Source: an uncultured Pseudomonas sp. (GTDB lineage: Bacteria; Pseudomonadota; Gammaproteobacteria; Pseudomonadales; Pseudomonadaceae). From it: a stretch of 30,263 bases of DNA. The notes beneath the pieces are model-generated. The model saw only the letters and a program-made list of their open reading frames with translations, did no database searches and was not told the DNA's origin. Positions 1 through 8,494 of this stretch are shown piece by piece. A program made the translations under genes and the position numbers. The stretch is from positions 1-30,263 of the forward strand of contig NZ_CAMPHN010000042.1 of NCBI RefSeq assembly GCF_946885885.1, in the 5' to 3' direction. Positions within the stretch are counted from its first letter, which is position 1. Each line of letters opens with the position of its first letter.

Positions 1-557
1 GCGAGAACTGGCAGCGCCCGGCCGCGGAAGTGGGCGCGTTGATGGAGTTGTTCCTCGGCGCGCTCCGTCGCGAAGCGAAGAAGCTCAACGACAACGGCAT
101 CAGCTTGCGCATCATCGGCGATCGCTCGCGCTTTCATCCGGAATTGCAGGCGGCGATGCTCGACGCCGAGGCGCAGACCCGCGGCGACAAGCGCTTCGTC
201 CTGCAGATCGCGGCCAACTACGGCGGCCAGTGGGATATCGTCCAGGCTACCCAGCAACTGGCCCGGGATGTTCAGGCCGGCACTTTGCAGCCGGGGGACA
301 TCACTCCCCAGTTGCTGCAGGGCTGCCTGGCGACAGGCGATTTGCCGCTACCGGACCTGTGCATTCGCACCGGCGGCGAGCATCGCATCAGCAACTTTTT
401 GCTCTGGCAACTGGCCTATAGCGAACTGTATTTCTCTGATCTGTTCTGGCCGGACTTCAAGCACGATGCCATGCGCAAGGCGTTGGCGGACTTCGCCAAG
501 CGTCAACGCCGCTTTGGTAAAACCAGTGAGCAGGTCGAAACCGAGGCGCGGGCTTAA
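1..557 (+). CDS. uppS: Undecaprenyl diphosphate synthase, 5' end cut by window
   Basis: This cis-prenyltransferase adds isopentenyl units to farnesyl diphosphate to make the C55 carrier for peptidoglycan and O-antigen. Only the last 184 residues are visible; the reading frame enters at base 3 with residues ENWQRP, so the start lies upstream. Family motifs are clear: RIIGDRSRF, the NYGGQWDI segment, and the C-terminal DLCIRTGGEHRISNFLLWQ stretch with the Arg and Glu residues that bind isopentenyl diphosphate and metal. The protein ends TEARA, near the usual C-terminus. The stop codon overlaps the cdsA start by one base (TAATG), as expected of co-translated operon genes. Any internal GTG or ATG start, such as base 30, would remove conserved sequence and is rejected. 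Confidence 0.97.
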   Translation, partial: ENWQRPAAEVGALMELFLGALRREAKKLNDNGISLRIIGDRSRFHPELQAAMLDAEAQTRGDKRFVLQIAANYGGQWDIVQATQQLARDVQAGTLQPGDITPQLLQGCLATGDLPLPDLCIRTGGEHRISNFLLWQLAYSELYFSDLFWPDFKHDAMRKALADFAKRQRRFGKTSEQVETEARA

Positions 558-1372
558 TGCTTAAACAACGGATTATCACGGCGCTGGTTTTATTGCCGTT
601 CGCCCTGGCTGGCTTCTTTCTTCTGGATGGCACCCTGTTCGCGCTGTTCATCGGCCTGGTGGTGAGCCTGGGTGGCTGGGAATGGGCGCGTCTGGCCGGT
701 TTCGCTGCACAGTCCGCGCGCGTGGGCTATGCCCTGCTGGTCGCCGTGCTGCTCTTCGGTCTCTATCGGGTGCCGGCGTTCGCGCCTTGGCTGCTGGCGC
801 TCGGCGTCGCCTGGTGGGTGGTGGCGACGGCGATGGTATTCAATTATCCGGCCAGCAGCCGCTATTGGGGTGGAGTGATCGGCAAGTTGCTGATCGGTTT
901 GCTGATTCTGTTGCCGGCCTGGCAAGGCTTGTTGCTGCTCAAGCAATGGCCGGAAGCGAACCTGTTGATTCTGGCGGTGATGGTGCTGGTGTGGGGGGCG
1001 GATATCGGCGCTTACTTCTCGGGTAAGCGTTTCGGCAAACGCAAGCTGGCACCGCGGGTCAGTCCCGGTAAGAGTTGGGAAGGGGTGATTGGCGGTTTGC
1101 TGACGACCCTGTCGATCTGCGTCGCGGTGGGCTTGTATCGGGGCTGGTCGGTCAGCGGTTTACTGTTGGCCATGGCCGGCACCCTGGTGGTGGTGTTGAT
1201 CTCGGTGGTCGGCGACCTGACCGAAAGCATGTTCAAGCGTCAGTCCGGGATCAAGGACAGCAGCAACCTGTTGCCGGGGCATGGCGGCGTGCTCGATCGT
1301 ATCGATAGCCTGACCGCGGCCATTCCGGTATTTGCCGCCTTGCTGTGGTTGGCCGGCTGGGGCGCGCAGTGA
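557..1372 (+). CDS. cdsA: Phosphatidate cytidylyltransferase (CDP-diglyceride synthase)
   Basis: An integral inner-membrane enzyme that converts phosphatidic acid and CTP to CDP-diacylglycerol, the precursor of all bacterial phospholipids. The 271-residue protein is almost wholly hydrophobic, with about eight likely membrane segments. It carries the family signature near residues 224-250 ([20 protein letters not shown] followed by GVLDRIDS), including the conserved KD, HGG and DRxD residues. The ATG overlaps the uppS stop by one base; the TGA overlaps the GTG start of dxr. A GAGG about ten bases upstream, inside uppS, can serve as ribosome-binding site. Length and content are normal for the family. 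Confidence 0.97.
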   Translation: MLKQRIITALVLLPFALAGFFLLDGTLFALFIGLVVSLGGWEWARLAGFAAQSARVGYALLVAVLLFGLYRVPAFAPWLLALGVAWWVVATAMVFNYPASSRYWGGVIGKLLIGLLILLPAWQGLLLLKQWPEANLLILAVMVLVWGADIGAYFSGKRFGKRKLAPRVSPGKSWEGVIGGLLTTLSICVAVGLYRGWSVSGLLLAMAGTLVVVLISVVGDLTESMFKRQSGIKDSSNLLPGHGGVLDRIDSLTAAIPVFAALLWLAGWGAQ

Positions 1373-2574
1373 GTCGCCCGCAGCAGATAACCGTGCTGGG
1401 GGCGACGGGTTCGATCGGCCTCAGCACCCTGGATGTGATCGCACGTCACCCCGAGCGTTATCAGGTTTTCGCGCTTTCCGCGTTCAGTCGTCTGGCCGAA
1501 CTGGAAGCCTTGTGCATGATTTACCGCCCGCTGTTCGCGGTGGCGGCCGATGCCCAGGCCGCTCGCGACCTGCAGGGCCGCTTGCAGGCGGCCGGTCTGG
1601 CCACCCGGGTGCTGTTCGGCGAGGCGGGCTTGTGCGAGGTGGCTGCGCATGCCGAGGTCGACGCGGTAATGGCCGCGATCGTCGGCGCCGCCGGGCTGAA
1701 GCCGACCTTGGCGGCGGTCGAGGCCGGCAAGAAGGTGCTGTTGGCCAACAAAGAAGCCTTGGTCATGTCCGGTGCGCTGTTTATGCAGGCGGTGCGTCGG
1801 AGCGGCGCGGTGCTGCTGCCGATCGACAGCGAGCACAATGCGATCTTTCAATGCTTGCCGGGCGATTATGCTCGCGGTCTGGCCCAGGTCGGCGTGCGCC
1901 GTATCCTGTTGACGGCGTCCGGTGGGCCGTTCCGCGAAACCCCGATGGAGCAACTGCTCGAAGTGACGCCCGAGCAGGCCTGCGCGCACCCCAATTGGTC
2001 GATGGGGCGCAAAATCTCGGTGGATTCGGCGAGCATGATGAACAAGGGCCTCGAATTGATCGAGGCCTGCTGGTTGTTCGATGCCCGGCCCGCGCAAGTC
2101 GAAGTGGTGATCCATCCGCAGAGCGTGATCCATTCGCTGGTCGACTACGTCGATGGTTCGGTGCTGGCGCAGTTGGGCAACCCGGATATGCGCACCCCGA
2201 TCAGTCACGCGCTGGCCTGGCCCGAGCGGATCGATTCGGGGGTCGCGCCGCTGGATCTGTTCGCGGTCGCCCGGCTGGACTTTCAAGCGCCCGACGAACA
2301 GCGTTTTCCCTGTTTGCGTCTGTCGCGTCAGGCGGCCGAGGCGGGCGGCACCGCGCCGGCCATGCTCAATGCGGCCAACGAAGTGGCGGTGGCGGCGTTT
2401 CTCGAGCGGCGCATCCGCTTTCCCGAGATCGCGCGTATCATCGACAGTGTTCTCAATTCCCAGGCCGTCGAGACGGTCGAAAGCCTGGATGCGGTGCTTG
2501 CCGCCGATGGCCGCGCGCGCGAATTGGCGGGGCATTGGTTGAGCGATCGCAATAGCCGGCGCGGAGAAGCTTGA
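1369..2574 (+). CDS. dxr: 1-deoxy-D-xylulose 5-phosphate reductoisomerase
   Basis: Catalyses the NADPH-dependent rearrangement and reduction of DXP to 2-C-methyl-D-erythritol 4-phosphate, the committed step of the MEP isoprenoid pathway and the target of fosmidomycin. Counting from the GTG at 1369 the protein has 401 residues. The NADPH-binding GATGSIG lies at residues 11-17, and the metal ligands are in IDSEHN (Asp153, Glu155) and MNKGLE (Glu229). The SGGPFRETP and [14 protein letters not shown] segments are typical. The frame is open to 1345, but the GTG at 1369, which overlaps the cdsA stop, gives the family N-terminus [11 protein letters not shown] and is preferred. The later MEP genes ispD and ispF lie 20-25 kb downstream in this window. 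Confidence 0.96.
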   Translation: MSRPQQITVLGATGSIGLSTLDVIARHPERYQVFALSAFSRLAELEALCMIYRPLFAVAADAQAARDLQGRLQAAGLATRVLFGEAGLCEVAAHAEVDAVMAAIVGAAGLKPTLAAVEAGKKVLLANKEALVMSGALFMQAVRRSGAVLLPIDSEHNAIFQCLPGDYARGLAQVGVRRILLTASGGPFRETPMEQLLEVTPEQACAHPNWSMGRKISVDSASMMNKGLELIEACWLFDARPAQVEVVIHPQSVIHSLVDYVDGSVLAQLGNPDMRTPISHALAWPERIDSGVAPLDLFAVARLDFQAPDEQRFPCLRLSRQAAEAGGTAPAMLNAANEVAVAAFLERRIRFPEIARIIDSVLNSQAVETVESLDAVLAADGRARELAGHWLSDRNSRRGEA

Positions 2575-3926
2575 TGAGTGCGCTCTATATGATCCTTGGC
2601 ACCTTGGTTGCACTAGGTGTGCTGGTTACGTTCCACGAGTTCGGCCATTTCTGGGTGGCGCGGCGCTGCGGCGTCAAGGTGCTGCGTTTTTCCGTGGGCT
2701 TCGGCGCGCCGTTGCTGCGCTGGCACGATCGTCAGGGCACCGAGTTCGTGATCGCCGCCATTCCCTTGGGCGGCTACGTGAAAATGCTCGACGAGCGCGA
2801 AGGCGATGTGCCGCCCGCGCAGCTCGAGCAAGCCTTCAACCGTAAAAGCGTGCGCCAGCGTATCGCCGTGGTCGCGGCCGGACCGGTGGCCAACTTCGTC
2901 CTAGCCCTGTTGTTCTTCTGGCTGGTGGCGATGCTCGGCGGTCAGCAGGTTCGACCGGTCATCGGCGCCGTGGAGCCCGGCAGCTTGGCCGCCGAGGCCG
3001 GGTTGCAGGCGGGTCAGGAAATCGTCGCGGTGAACGATAAGCCGACCAGCGGCTGGGCTGCGGTCAATCTGCAGTTGGTACGTCGGTTGGGCGAGAGCGG
3101 CACGCTGTCGGTCGACGTTCGCGAACCGGGCTCGACGCTCGATAGCCAGCGGCAGATCGTTCTCAAGGATTGGCTCAAGGGCGTCGCCGAGCCGGATCCG
3201 ATCGGCTCGTTGGGCATTCGCCCCTGGCGGCCGGTCCTGGCGCCGGTTCTGGCGCAGCTGGACCCGAAAGGGCCGGCAACCGCGGCCGGTTTGCAGATCG
3301 GCGACCGTCTGCTGGCCCTCGATGGGCAGGCCTTGGACGATTGGCAGCAACTGGTCGATCGGCTGCGCGGTATGCCCAACCGCTCGATAACGCTGCAGGT
3401 CGAGCGCGAAGGTCAGCGCCTGGATGTGCCGGTGACCCTGGCCGCGCGCGGCGAAGGCGAGGCGCGGATCGGTTACTTGGGTGCTGGCGTACAGGGCGTC
3501 GATTGGCCGCCGGAGATGCTCCGCGAGGTCAGTTACGGTCCGGTTGATGCCGTGGCTGAGAGCTTCAAACGCACCTGGGCGATGAGTCTGCTGACCCTTG
3601 ATTCGTTGAAGAAAATGCTCTTCGGCGAGCTCTCGGTAAAAAACTTGAGCGGGCCGATAACCATTGCTAAAGTGGCGGGCGCTTCGGCTGAGTCGGGTTT
3701 GGGGGATTTCCTTAATTTCCTCGCCTATCTGAGCATAAGTTTGGGGGTTCTCAACCTGTTGCCGATCCCGGTGTTAGATGGGGGGCATCTGCTTTTTTAC
3801 CTGATCGAATGGGCGCGTGGCCGTCCATTATCCGAACGGGTGCAGGGTTGGGGGGTGCAGATAGGCATCAGCTTGGTGGTTGGGGTCATGTTGCTTGCCC
3901 TGGTCAACGATTTGGGGCGTTTGTAA
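2574..3926 (+). CDS. rseP: Site-2 intramembrane zinc metalloprotease RseP (MucP)
   Basis: Cleaves the anti-sigma factor (RseA or MucA) inside the membrane after a first periplasmic cut, releasing the envelope-stress sigma factor (RpoE or AlgU). The 450-residue protein has the zinc motif HEFGH at residues 21-25 in the first membrane segment, two central periplasmic PDZ domains (the second near AAGLQIGDRLLALDG), and the LDG motif with Asp402 (IPVLDGGH) in a late membrane segment. The ATG at 2574 overlaps the dxr TGA; a TTG one codon earlier is possible but less likely. It sits directly before bamA, whose substrates trigger the same stress response. The last third uses more AT-ending and rare codons than the rest, for example around the LDG motif. 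Confidence 0.96.
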   Translation: MSALYMILGTLVALGVLVTFHEFGHFWVARRCGVKVLRFSVGFGAPLLRWHDRQGTEFVIAAIPLGGYVKMLDEREGDVPPAQLEQAFNRKSVRQRIAVVAAGPVANFVLALLFFWLVAMLGGQQVRPVIGAVEPGSLAAEAGLQAGQEIVAVNDKPTSGWAAVNLQLVRRLGESGTLSVDVREPGSTLDSQRQIVLKDWLKGVAEPDPIGSLGIRPWRPVLAPVLAQLDPKGPATAAGLQIGDRLLALDGQALDDWQQLVDRLRGMPNRSITLQVEREGQRLDVPVTLAARGEGEARIGYLGAGVQGVDWPPEMLREVSYGPVDAVAESFKRTWAMSLLTLDSLKKMLFGELSVKNLSGPITIAKVAGASAESGLGDFLNFLAYLSISLGVLNLLPIPVLDGGHLLFYLIEWARGRPLSERVQGWGVQIGISLVVGVMLLALVNDLGRL

Positions 3927-3930
3927 CCAT

Positions 3931-3960
3931 TACTGAATTACAAAGCTACTGAATTACAAA
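3931..3960 (+). repeat. Two copies of a 14-base direct repeat
   Basis: The 14-mer TACTGAATTACAAA occurs at 3931-3944 and again at 3947-3960, separated by two bases. It lies in the gap between the rseP stop and the terminator-like hairpin ahead of bamA. It is AT-rich against a GC-rich background. It could be a short tandem duplication or a pair of protein-binding half sites; the sequence alone does not decide. Confidence 0.8.
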
Positions 3961-3961
3961 A

Positions 3962-3988
3962 CTGTCGCCTCGAGCGGCAGATTTTTTT
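3962..3988 (+). terminator. Probable Rho-independent terminator after rseP
   Basis: A seven-pair stem, CTGTCGC (3962-3968) with GCGGCAG (3974-3980), has one G-U pair and loop CTCGA. It is followed by A and seven T bases (3982-3988). This is the standard intrinsic terminator form. It lies 30 bases before the bamA start, so it should end or attenuate the uppS-rseP transcript before bamA. The bamA ribosome-binding site lies outside the hairpin. Confidence 0.7.
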
Positions 3989-4017
3989 ATCGTCAGTTGG
4001 AAATAAGAAAGGACTTC

Positions 4018-6378
4018 ATGAAACGTCTGCTGCTACCTGCGGTAATTGCCGCATCGATGATCGCCGAAGTTCACGCCGAGTCCTTCACCATCTCCGATAT
4101 CCGTGTCAACGGCCTCCAACGGGTGTCTGCGGGCAGTGTATTCGGTGCATTGCCGCTCAATGTCGGCGAGCAAACTGATGACCGTTTGCTGGTGGAGGCT
4201 ACACGCGAGCTGTTCAAAACCGGTTTCTTCCAGGATATCCAGCTCGGTCGCGATGGCGATGTACTGGTGATTACCGTGGTCGAACGCCCCTCGATCTCCA
4301 GCATCGAAATCGAAGGCAACAAGGCGATCAGCAGCGAGGACCTGCTCAAGGGCTTGAATCAGTCCGGTCTGTCCGAAGGCGAAATTTTCCAGCGTGCGAC
4401 CCTCGAAGGGGTGCGCAACGAGCTGCAACGCCAGTACGTGGCCCAGGGCCGCTACTCCGCCGAGATCGAAGCCGAAGTGATCCCCCAGCCGCGCAACCGC
4501 GTCGCGCTGAAGATCAATATCAACGAAGGCTCGGTCGCCGCCATCCAGCACATCAACGTGGTCGGCAACAGTGTCTTCTCCGACGAAGACCTGATCGACC
4601 TGTTCGAACTGAAAACCACCAACTGGTTGTCGTTCTTCCGTAACGACGACAAATATGCCCGCGAAAAGCTGTCCGGCGACTTGGAGCGCTTGCGTTCCCA
4701 CTACCTGGACCGCGGCTATATCGGCATGGACATCACCTCCACCCAGGTGTCCATCACCCCGGACAAGAAGCACGTCTATGTCACCGTCAACATCGACGAA
4801 GGCGAGAAGTACAGCGTTCGCGAGGTGAAACTCTCCGGCGATCTCAAGGTGCCGGAAGAAGACATCAAGGCGTTGCTGCTGGTGAAGGAAGGTCAGGTGT
4901 TCTCGCGTAAAGTGATGACCACCACCTCCGAACTCATCACCCGTCGCCTGGGCAACGAAGGCTACACCTTCGCCAACGTCAACGGCGTGCCGGAAGCGCA
5001 CGACGAAGACAACACGGTCTCCATCACCTTCGTCGTCGATCCGGGTAAGCGTGCCTACGTCAACCGGATCAACTTCCGCGGCAACACCAAGACCGAAGAC
5101 GAAGTGCTGCGTCGCGAGATGCGCCAGCTCGAGGGCGGTTGGGCCTCGACCTATCTGATCGACCAGTCGAAAGCCCGTCTGGAACGCCTCGGCTATTTCA
5201 AGGAGGTCAACGTCGAGACCCCGCAAGTGCCGGGTACCGATGACCAGATCGACGTCAACTACAGCGTCGAGGAACAGGCTTCCGGCTCGATCACCGCCAG
5301 CGTCGGCTTCGCCCAGAACGCCGGCTTGATTCTCGGCGGCTCGATTTCCCAGAGCAACTTCCTCGGTACCGGTAACAAGGTCAGCGTCGGTCTGACCCGC
5401 AGCGAATACCAGGAAAGCTACAACTTCGGCTTCGTCGACCCCTACTGGACCGCCGATGGCGTCAGCCTGGGCTACAACGCCTTCTACCGCACCACCGACT
5501 ACGACGAACTCAACACCGATGTTTCCAGTTATGCGGTGGACAGTTACGGTGCCGGTGTGAGCATCGGTTACCCGATCAGCGAAACCTCGCGTTTGACCTA
5601 TGGCCTGACCATTCAGCAGGACGACATCAGCACCGGCGTATTCACCGTCGATGAGATCTTCGACTTCATGGAGGAGGAAGGCGACAGCTACCTCAACCTG
5701 AAGGGTTCGATCGGCTGGTCGGAGTCGACCCTCAACCGTGGGGTCATGGCCAACCGCGGGCATTCGCAGAGCCTGGTCTTCGAAGCCACGCTGCCGGGCA
5801 GCGACCTGTCGTTCTTCAAACTGGATTACCGCGGCCAGATCTTCAAGCCGCTCAGCGATAACTACACCCTGCGCCTGCATACCGAGTTGGGCTATGGCGA
5901 CAGCTACGGCTCGACCTCGAGCCTGCCGTTCTACGAGCATTACTACGCGGGTGGCTTCAATTCCGTGCGGGGCTTCAAGGACAACAGTCTGGGACCACGC
6001 AGTACTCCAAGTCTGGGTGAAAGCGTGACCGGCAACGAGGGTACCCAGCGCGACCCGGACCAGGATCCGCTGCCGTTCGGCGGCAACGTGATGGTCCAGG
6101 GCGGTGTCGAACTGCTGTTCCCAATGCCGTTCGTCAAGGATCAACGCTCGCTACGCACGGCCTTCTTCTGGGATGTGGGTAACGTCTTCGATACCAGTTG
6201 CGGTTCGCGTCGCGAGTGCAACGGCCTCGATGCCGGCGAGCTGGCCAGTTCCGTCGGTCTCGGTCTGACCTGGATCACTGCGCTCGGCCCGTTGAGCTTC
6301 AGCCTGGCCATGCCGATCGTCAAACCGGACGACGCCGATACCGAAATATTCCAATTCTCCCTCGGTCAGACGTTCTAA
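4018..6378 (+). CDS. bamA: Outer-membrane protein assembly factor BamA (Omp85/Opr86)
   Basis: The essential core of the BAM complex, which folds and inserts beta-barrel proteins into the outer membrane. The 786-residue precursor begins with a signal peptide (MKRLLLPAVIAASMIAEVHA, cleavage before ESFTIS). Five POTRA repeats follow to about residue 420, then a 16-strand barrel ending in Phe (SLGQTF), the usual outer-membrane C-terminal signal. The conserved VRGF motif of extracellular loop 6 is at residues 650-653. The start is the ATG at 4018, behind AGGA; the frame is open slightly upstream but that would spoil the signal peptide. Codon choice is strongly C-ending, as expected of a well-expressed gene. 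Its chaperone gene skp follows. Confidence 0.97.
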   Translation: MKRLLLPAVIAASMIAEVHAESFTISDIRVNGLQRVSAGSVFGALPLNVGEQTDDRLLVEATRELFKTGFFQDIQLGRDGDVLVITVVERPSISSIEIEGNKAISSEDLLKGLNQSGLSEGEIFQRATLEGVRNELQRQYVAQGRYSAEIEAEVIPQPRNRVALKININEGSVAAIQHINVVGNSVFSDEDLIDLFELKTTNWLSFFRNDDKYAREKLSGDLERLRSHYLDRGYIGMDITSTQVSITPDKKHVYVTVNIDEGEKYSVREVKLSGDLKVPEEDIKALLLVKEGQVFSRKVMTTTSELITRRLGNEGYTFANVNGVPEAHDEDNTVSITFVVDPGKRAYVNRINFRGNTKTEDEVLRREMRQLEGGWASTYLIDQSKARLERLGYFKEVNVETPQVPGTDDQIDVNYSVEEQASGSITASVGFAQNAGLILGGSISQSNFLGTGNKVSVGLTRSEYQESYNFGFVDPYWTADGVSLGYNAFYRTTDYDELNTDVSSYAVDSYGAGVSIGYPISETSRLTYGLTIQQDDISTGVFTVDEIFDFMEEEGDSYLNLKGSIGWSESTLNRGVMANRGHSQSLVFEATLPGSDLSFFKLDYRGQIFKPLSDNYTLRLHTELGYGDSYGSTSSLPFYEHYYAGGFNSVRGFKDNSLGPRSTPSLGESVTGNEGTQRDPDQDPLPFGGNVMVQGGVELLFPMPFVKDQRSLRTAFFWDVGNVFDTSCGSRRECNGLDAGELASSVGLGLTWITALGPLSFSLAMPIVKPDDADTEIFQFSLGQTF

Positions 6379-6420
6379 CTATCTGATCCACAACGACAAT
6401 AGTTTCTGCAGGAGTGCATC

Positions 6421-6924
6421 GTGCGTAAGTTGACTCAACTGGTTCTGTTAAGTGCGGTAATGCTGGCGACCCCGGCATTCGCCGAAATGAAAATCGCGGT
6501 GCTGAATTATCAGATGGCTTTGCTCGAATCCGACGCGGCCAAGCGCTACGCGGTGGATGCGGAGAAGAAATTCGGCCCGCAGTTGAACAAGCTCAAGACC
6601 CTGGAAAGCGATGCCAAGCGCATTCAGGACCGCCTGGTGAAAGACGGCGACAAGATGCAGACCGCCGAGCGCGAGCGTCTGGAGCTCGAATTCAAGCAAA
6701 AAGCCCGCGATTTCCAATTCCAGTCCAAGGAATTGAACGAAGCCAAGGCCGTCGCCGACCGCGAGATGCTGAAAACCCTCAAGCCGAATCTCGACAAAGC
6801 CGTCGAGGAAGTGATCAAGGGCGGCAGTTTCGACCTGGTGCTCGAGCGTGGTGCGGTGATCGATGTCAAACCGCAGTTCGACATTACTCGCCAAGTCATC
6901 GAGCGTATGAACAAGCTGCGTTGA
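6421..6924 (+). CDS. skp: Periplasmic chaperone Skp/OmpH
   Basis: Skp binds unfolded outer-membrane proteins in the periplasm and passes them to BamA, encoded just upstream. The 167-residue precursor starts at a GTG preceded by a strong CAGGAG six bases away. It has a signal peptide ending PAFA before [10 protein letters not shown]. The middle (about residues 45-125) is rich in Lys, Glu, Gln and Leu and is predicted coiled coil, matching the tentacle helices of the trimeric jellyfish fold. The C-terminal [20 protein letters not shown] is typical of the OmpH family. The stop lies two bases before the lpxD start. Confidence 0.95.
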   Translation: MRKLTQLVLLSAVMLATPAFAEMKIAVLNYQMALLESDAAKRYAVDAEKKFGPQLNKLKTLESDAKRIQDRLVKDGDKMQTAERERLELEFKQKARDFQFQSKELNEAKAVADREMLKTLKPNLDKAVEEVIKGGSFDLVLERGAVIDVKPQFDITRQVIERMNKLR

Positions 6925-6926
6925 TC

Positions 6927-7985
6927 ATGACGACGCTGCAATTCTCTCTCGGTCAATTGGCCGAGCGCCTGGGCGCCACCTTGCGTGGCGCGCCGGAAAC
7001 CGTCGTGCGCGGTTTGGCCTCCTTGCAGGACGCCGGCCCGGATCAGCTGAGCTTTTTGGCCAACGCGCAGTACCGCAAGCATCTGGCCGGTAGTCGGGCC
7101 GCTGCGGTATTGCTCAACGCGGCCGATGCGGAAGGCTATGCCGGCGCCGCGCTGATCGTCGCCAATCCTTATCTGGCTTATGCACAACTGTCGCATTTGT
7201 TCGACCGCAAGCCCCGGGCTGCGGCCGGCGTGCATCCGACGGCGGTGGTGGCGGCCGACGCGCAGGTCGACGCCAGCGCCAGCATCGGCGCCTATGCGGT
7301 GATCGAAAGCGGCGCGCAGGTAGCGGCGGGGGTGACTGTCGGCGCGCATTGCGTGGTCGGTGCGCGCTCGGCGATCGGCGAGGGTGGTTGGCTCGCCCCC
7401 CGGGTGACGCTCTATCACGATGTGCGCATCGGTAAGCGAGTGGTGATCCAGTCGGGCGCGGTGATCGGCGGCGAGGGCTTCGGCTTTGCCAACGAGAAGG
7501 GCGTCTGGCAGAAAATCGCGCAAATCGGTGGCGTGAGCATTGGCGACGACGTCGAAATCGGCGCCAACACCACCATTGATCGCGGCGCCCTGGCTGACAC
7601 GTTGATCGGCAATGGCGTCAAGCTGGACAATCAGATCATGATCGCGCACAACGTGCAGGTCGGCGACAACACCGCGATGGCGGGCTGTGTCGGTATTTCC
7701 GGCAGTACCAAAATCGGCAAGAACTGCATGATCGCCGGTGGCGTGGGCATGGTCGGACACATCGAAGTGTGCGACGGGGTGTTCGTTACCGGTATGACCA
7801 TGGTTACTCGTTCCATCACCGAGCCGGGTTCGTATTCGTCCGGCACTGCCATGCAGCCTGCTGCGGAGTGGCGTAAGAGCGCCGCGCGAATCCGTCAGTT
7901 GGACGACATGGCGCGACGCCTGCAGCAGTTGGAAAAACAGCTGGTTGCCGTGACCTTGGGCGCAGACACCTCATCTGATGCCTGA
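6927..7985 (+). CDS. lpxD: UDP-3-O-(3-hydroxyacyl)glucosamine N-acyltransferase
   Basis: Third step of lipid A synthesis: transfers a 3-hydroxyacyl chain from ACP to the 2-amino group of UDP-3-O-acylglucosamine in the cytoplasm. The 352-residue protein has an N-terminal uridine-binding domain (about 1-100) and then many hexapeptide repeats of the left-handed beta-helix type (for example [19 protein letters not shown]). The catalytic His is His241 in [12 protein letters not shown]-terminal helix ([19 protein letters not shown]) closes the trimer. The ATG at 6927 gives the family start [12 protein letters not shown]; the TTG at 6921 overlaps the skp stop and is not preferred. Confidence 0.97.
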   Translation: MTTLQFSLGQLAERLGATLRGAPETVVRGLASLQDAGPDQLSFLANAQYRKHLAGSRAAAVLLNAADAEGYAGAALIVANPYLAYAQLSHLFDRKPRAAAGVHPTAVVAADAQVDASASIGAYAVIESGAQVAAGVTVGAHCVVGARSAIGEGGWLAPRVTLYHDVRIGKRVVIQSGAVIGGEGFGFANEKGVWQKIAQIGGVSIGDDVEIGANTTIDRGALADTLIGNGVKLDNQIMIAHNVQVGDNTAMAGCVGISGSTKIGKNCMIAGGVGMVGHIEVCDGVFVTGMTMVTRSITEPGSYSSGTAMQPAAEWRKSAARIRQLDDMARRLQQLEKQLVAVTLGADTSSDA

Positions 7986-8035
7986 ACCCGGCATGATGTC
8001 GCGTTCTCCTTTCTTTACTACAGGCTTCTCTGGCA

Positions 8036-8476
8036 ATGATGGACATCAACGAAATTCGTGAATACCTGCCGCACCGTTATCCGTTCCTGCTGGTGGACCG
8101 GGTCGCGGATCTGGATATCGAAGGCAAGTGCATTCGCGCCTATAAGAATGTCAGCATCAATGAACCGTTCTTCAACGGCCATTTCCCTGAGCATCCGATC
8201 ATGCCGGGTGTATTGATCATCGAAGCCATGGCTCAGGCCGCCGGAATACTCGGTTTCAAAATGATGGGCATGAAGCCCACCGATGGCACGCTGTATTACT
8301 TTGTCGGTTCCGACAAGCTACGCTTTCGTCAGCCGGTGATCCCGGGCGATCAGCTGATCCTCGAGGCCAAGCACCTGAGCAACAAACGCAGCATTTGGAA
8401 GTTCGAATGCCGGGCAAGTGTCGACGGCAAGGAAGTCTGTTCGGCCGAAATCATCTGCGCGGAACGCAAACTATGA
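8036..8476 (+). CDS. fabZ: 3-hydroxyacyl-ACP dehydratase FabZ
   Basis: Dehydrates 3-hydroxyacyl-ACP to trans-2-enoyl-ACP in fatty-acid elongation, competing with LpxA and LpxD for the same hydroxyacyl-ACP pool; this explains its place among lpx genes. The 146-residue hot-dog-fold protein has the active-site His49 in [12 protein letters not shown] and Glu63 in [10 protein letters not shown]. It starts with two Met codons (8036 and 8039); [17 protein letters not shown] matches the pseudomonad form. No strong Shine-Dalgarno is visible. The stop TGA (8474-8476) is at the left end of a short tandem duplication described separately. Confidence 0.97.
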   Translation: MMDINEIREYLPHRYPFLLVDRVADLDIEGKCIRAYKNVSINEPFFNGHFPEHPIMPGVLIIEAMAQAAGILGFKMMGMKPTDGTLYYFVGSDKLRFRQPVIPGDQLILEAKHLSNKRSIWKFECRASVDGKEVCSAEIICAERKL

Positions 8477-8494
8477 GTTTCGAACTATGAGTTT
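8469..8494 (+). repeat. 14-base-period tandem duplication at fabZ/lpxA junction
   Basis: The 12-mer AACTATGAGTTT is present at 8469-8480 and 8483-8494, with period 14. The first copy contains the fabZ stop inside an ATGA; the second holds the lpxA start. The extra copy creates an ATG at 8473 opening a five-codon frame (MSFEL) whose TGA (8488-8490) overlaps the lpxA ATG (8487-8489). The likely ancestral state was a direct ATGA overlap of fabZ and lpxA. Confidence 0.85.

Noticed and set aside
1240..2613. A 457-codon antisense frame opposite dxr
   Set aside because: Codon-aligned shadow of dxr with no recognisable domain.
4033..6144. A 703-codon antisense frame opposite bamA
   Set aside because: Same codon-aligned antisense effect; bamA has the strong motifs, signal peptide and barrel C-terminus.
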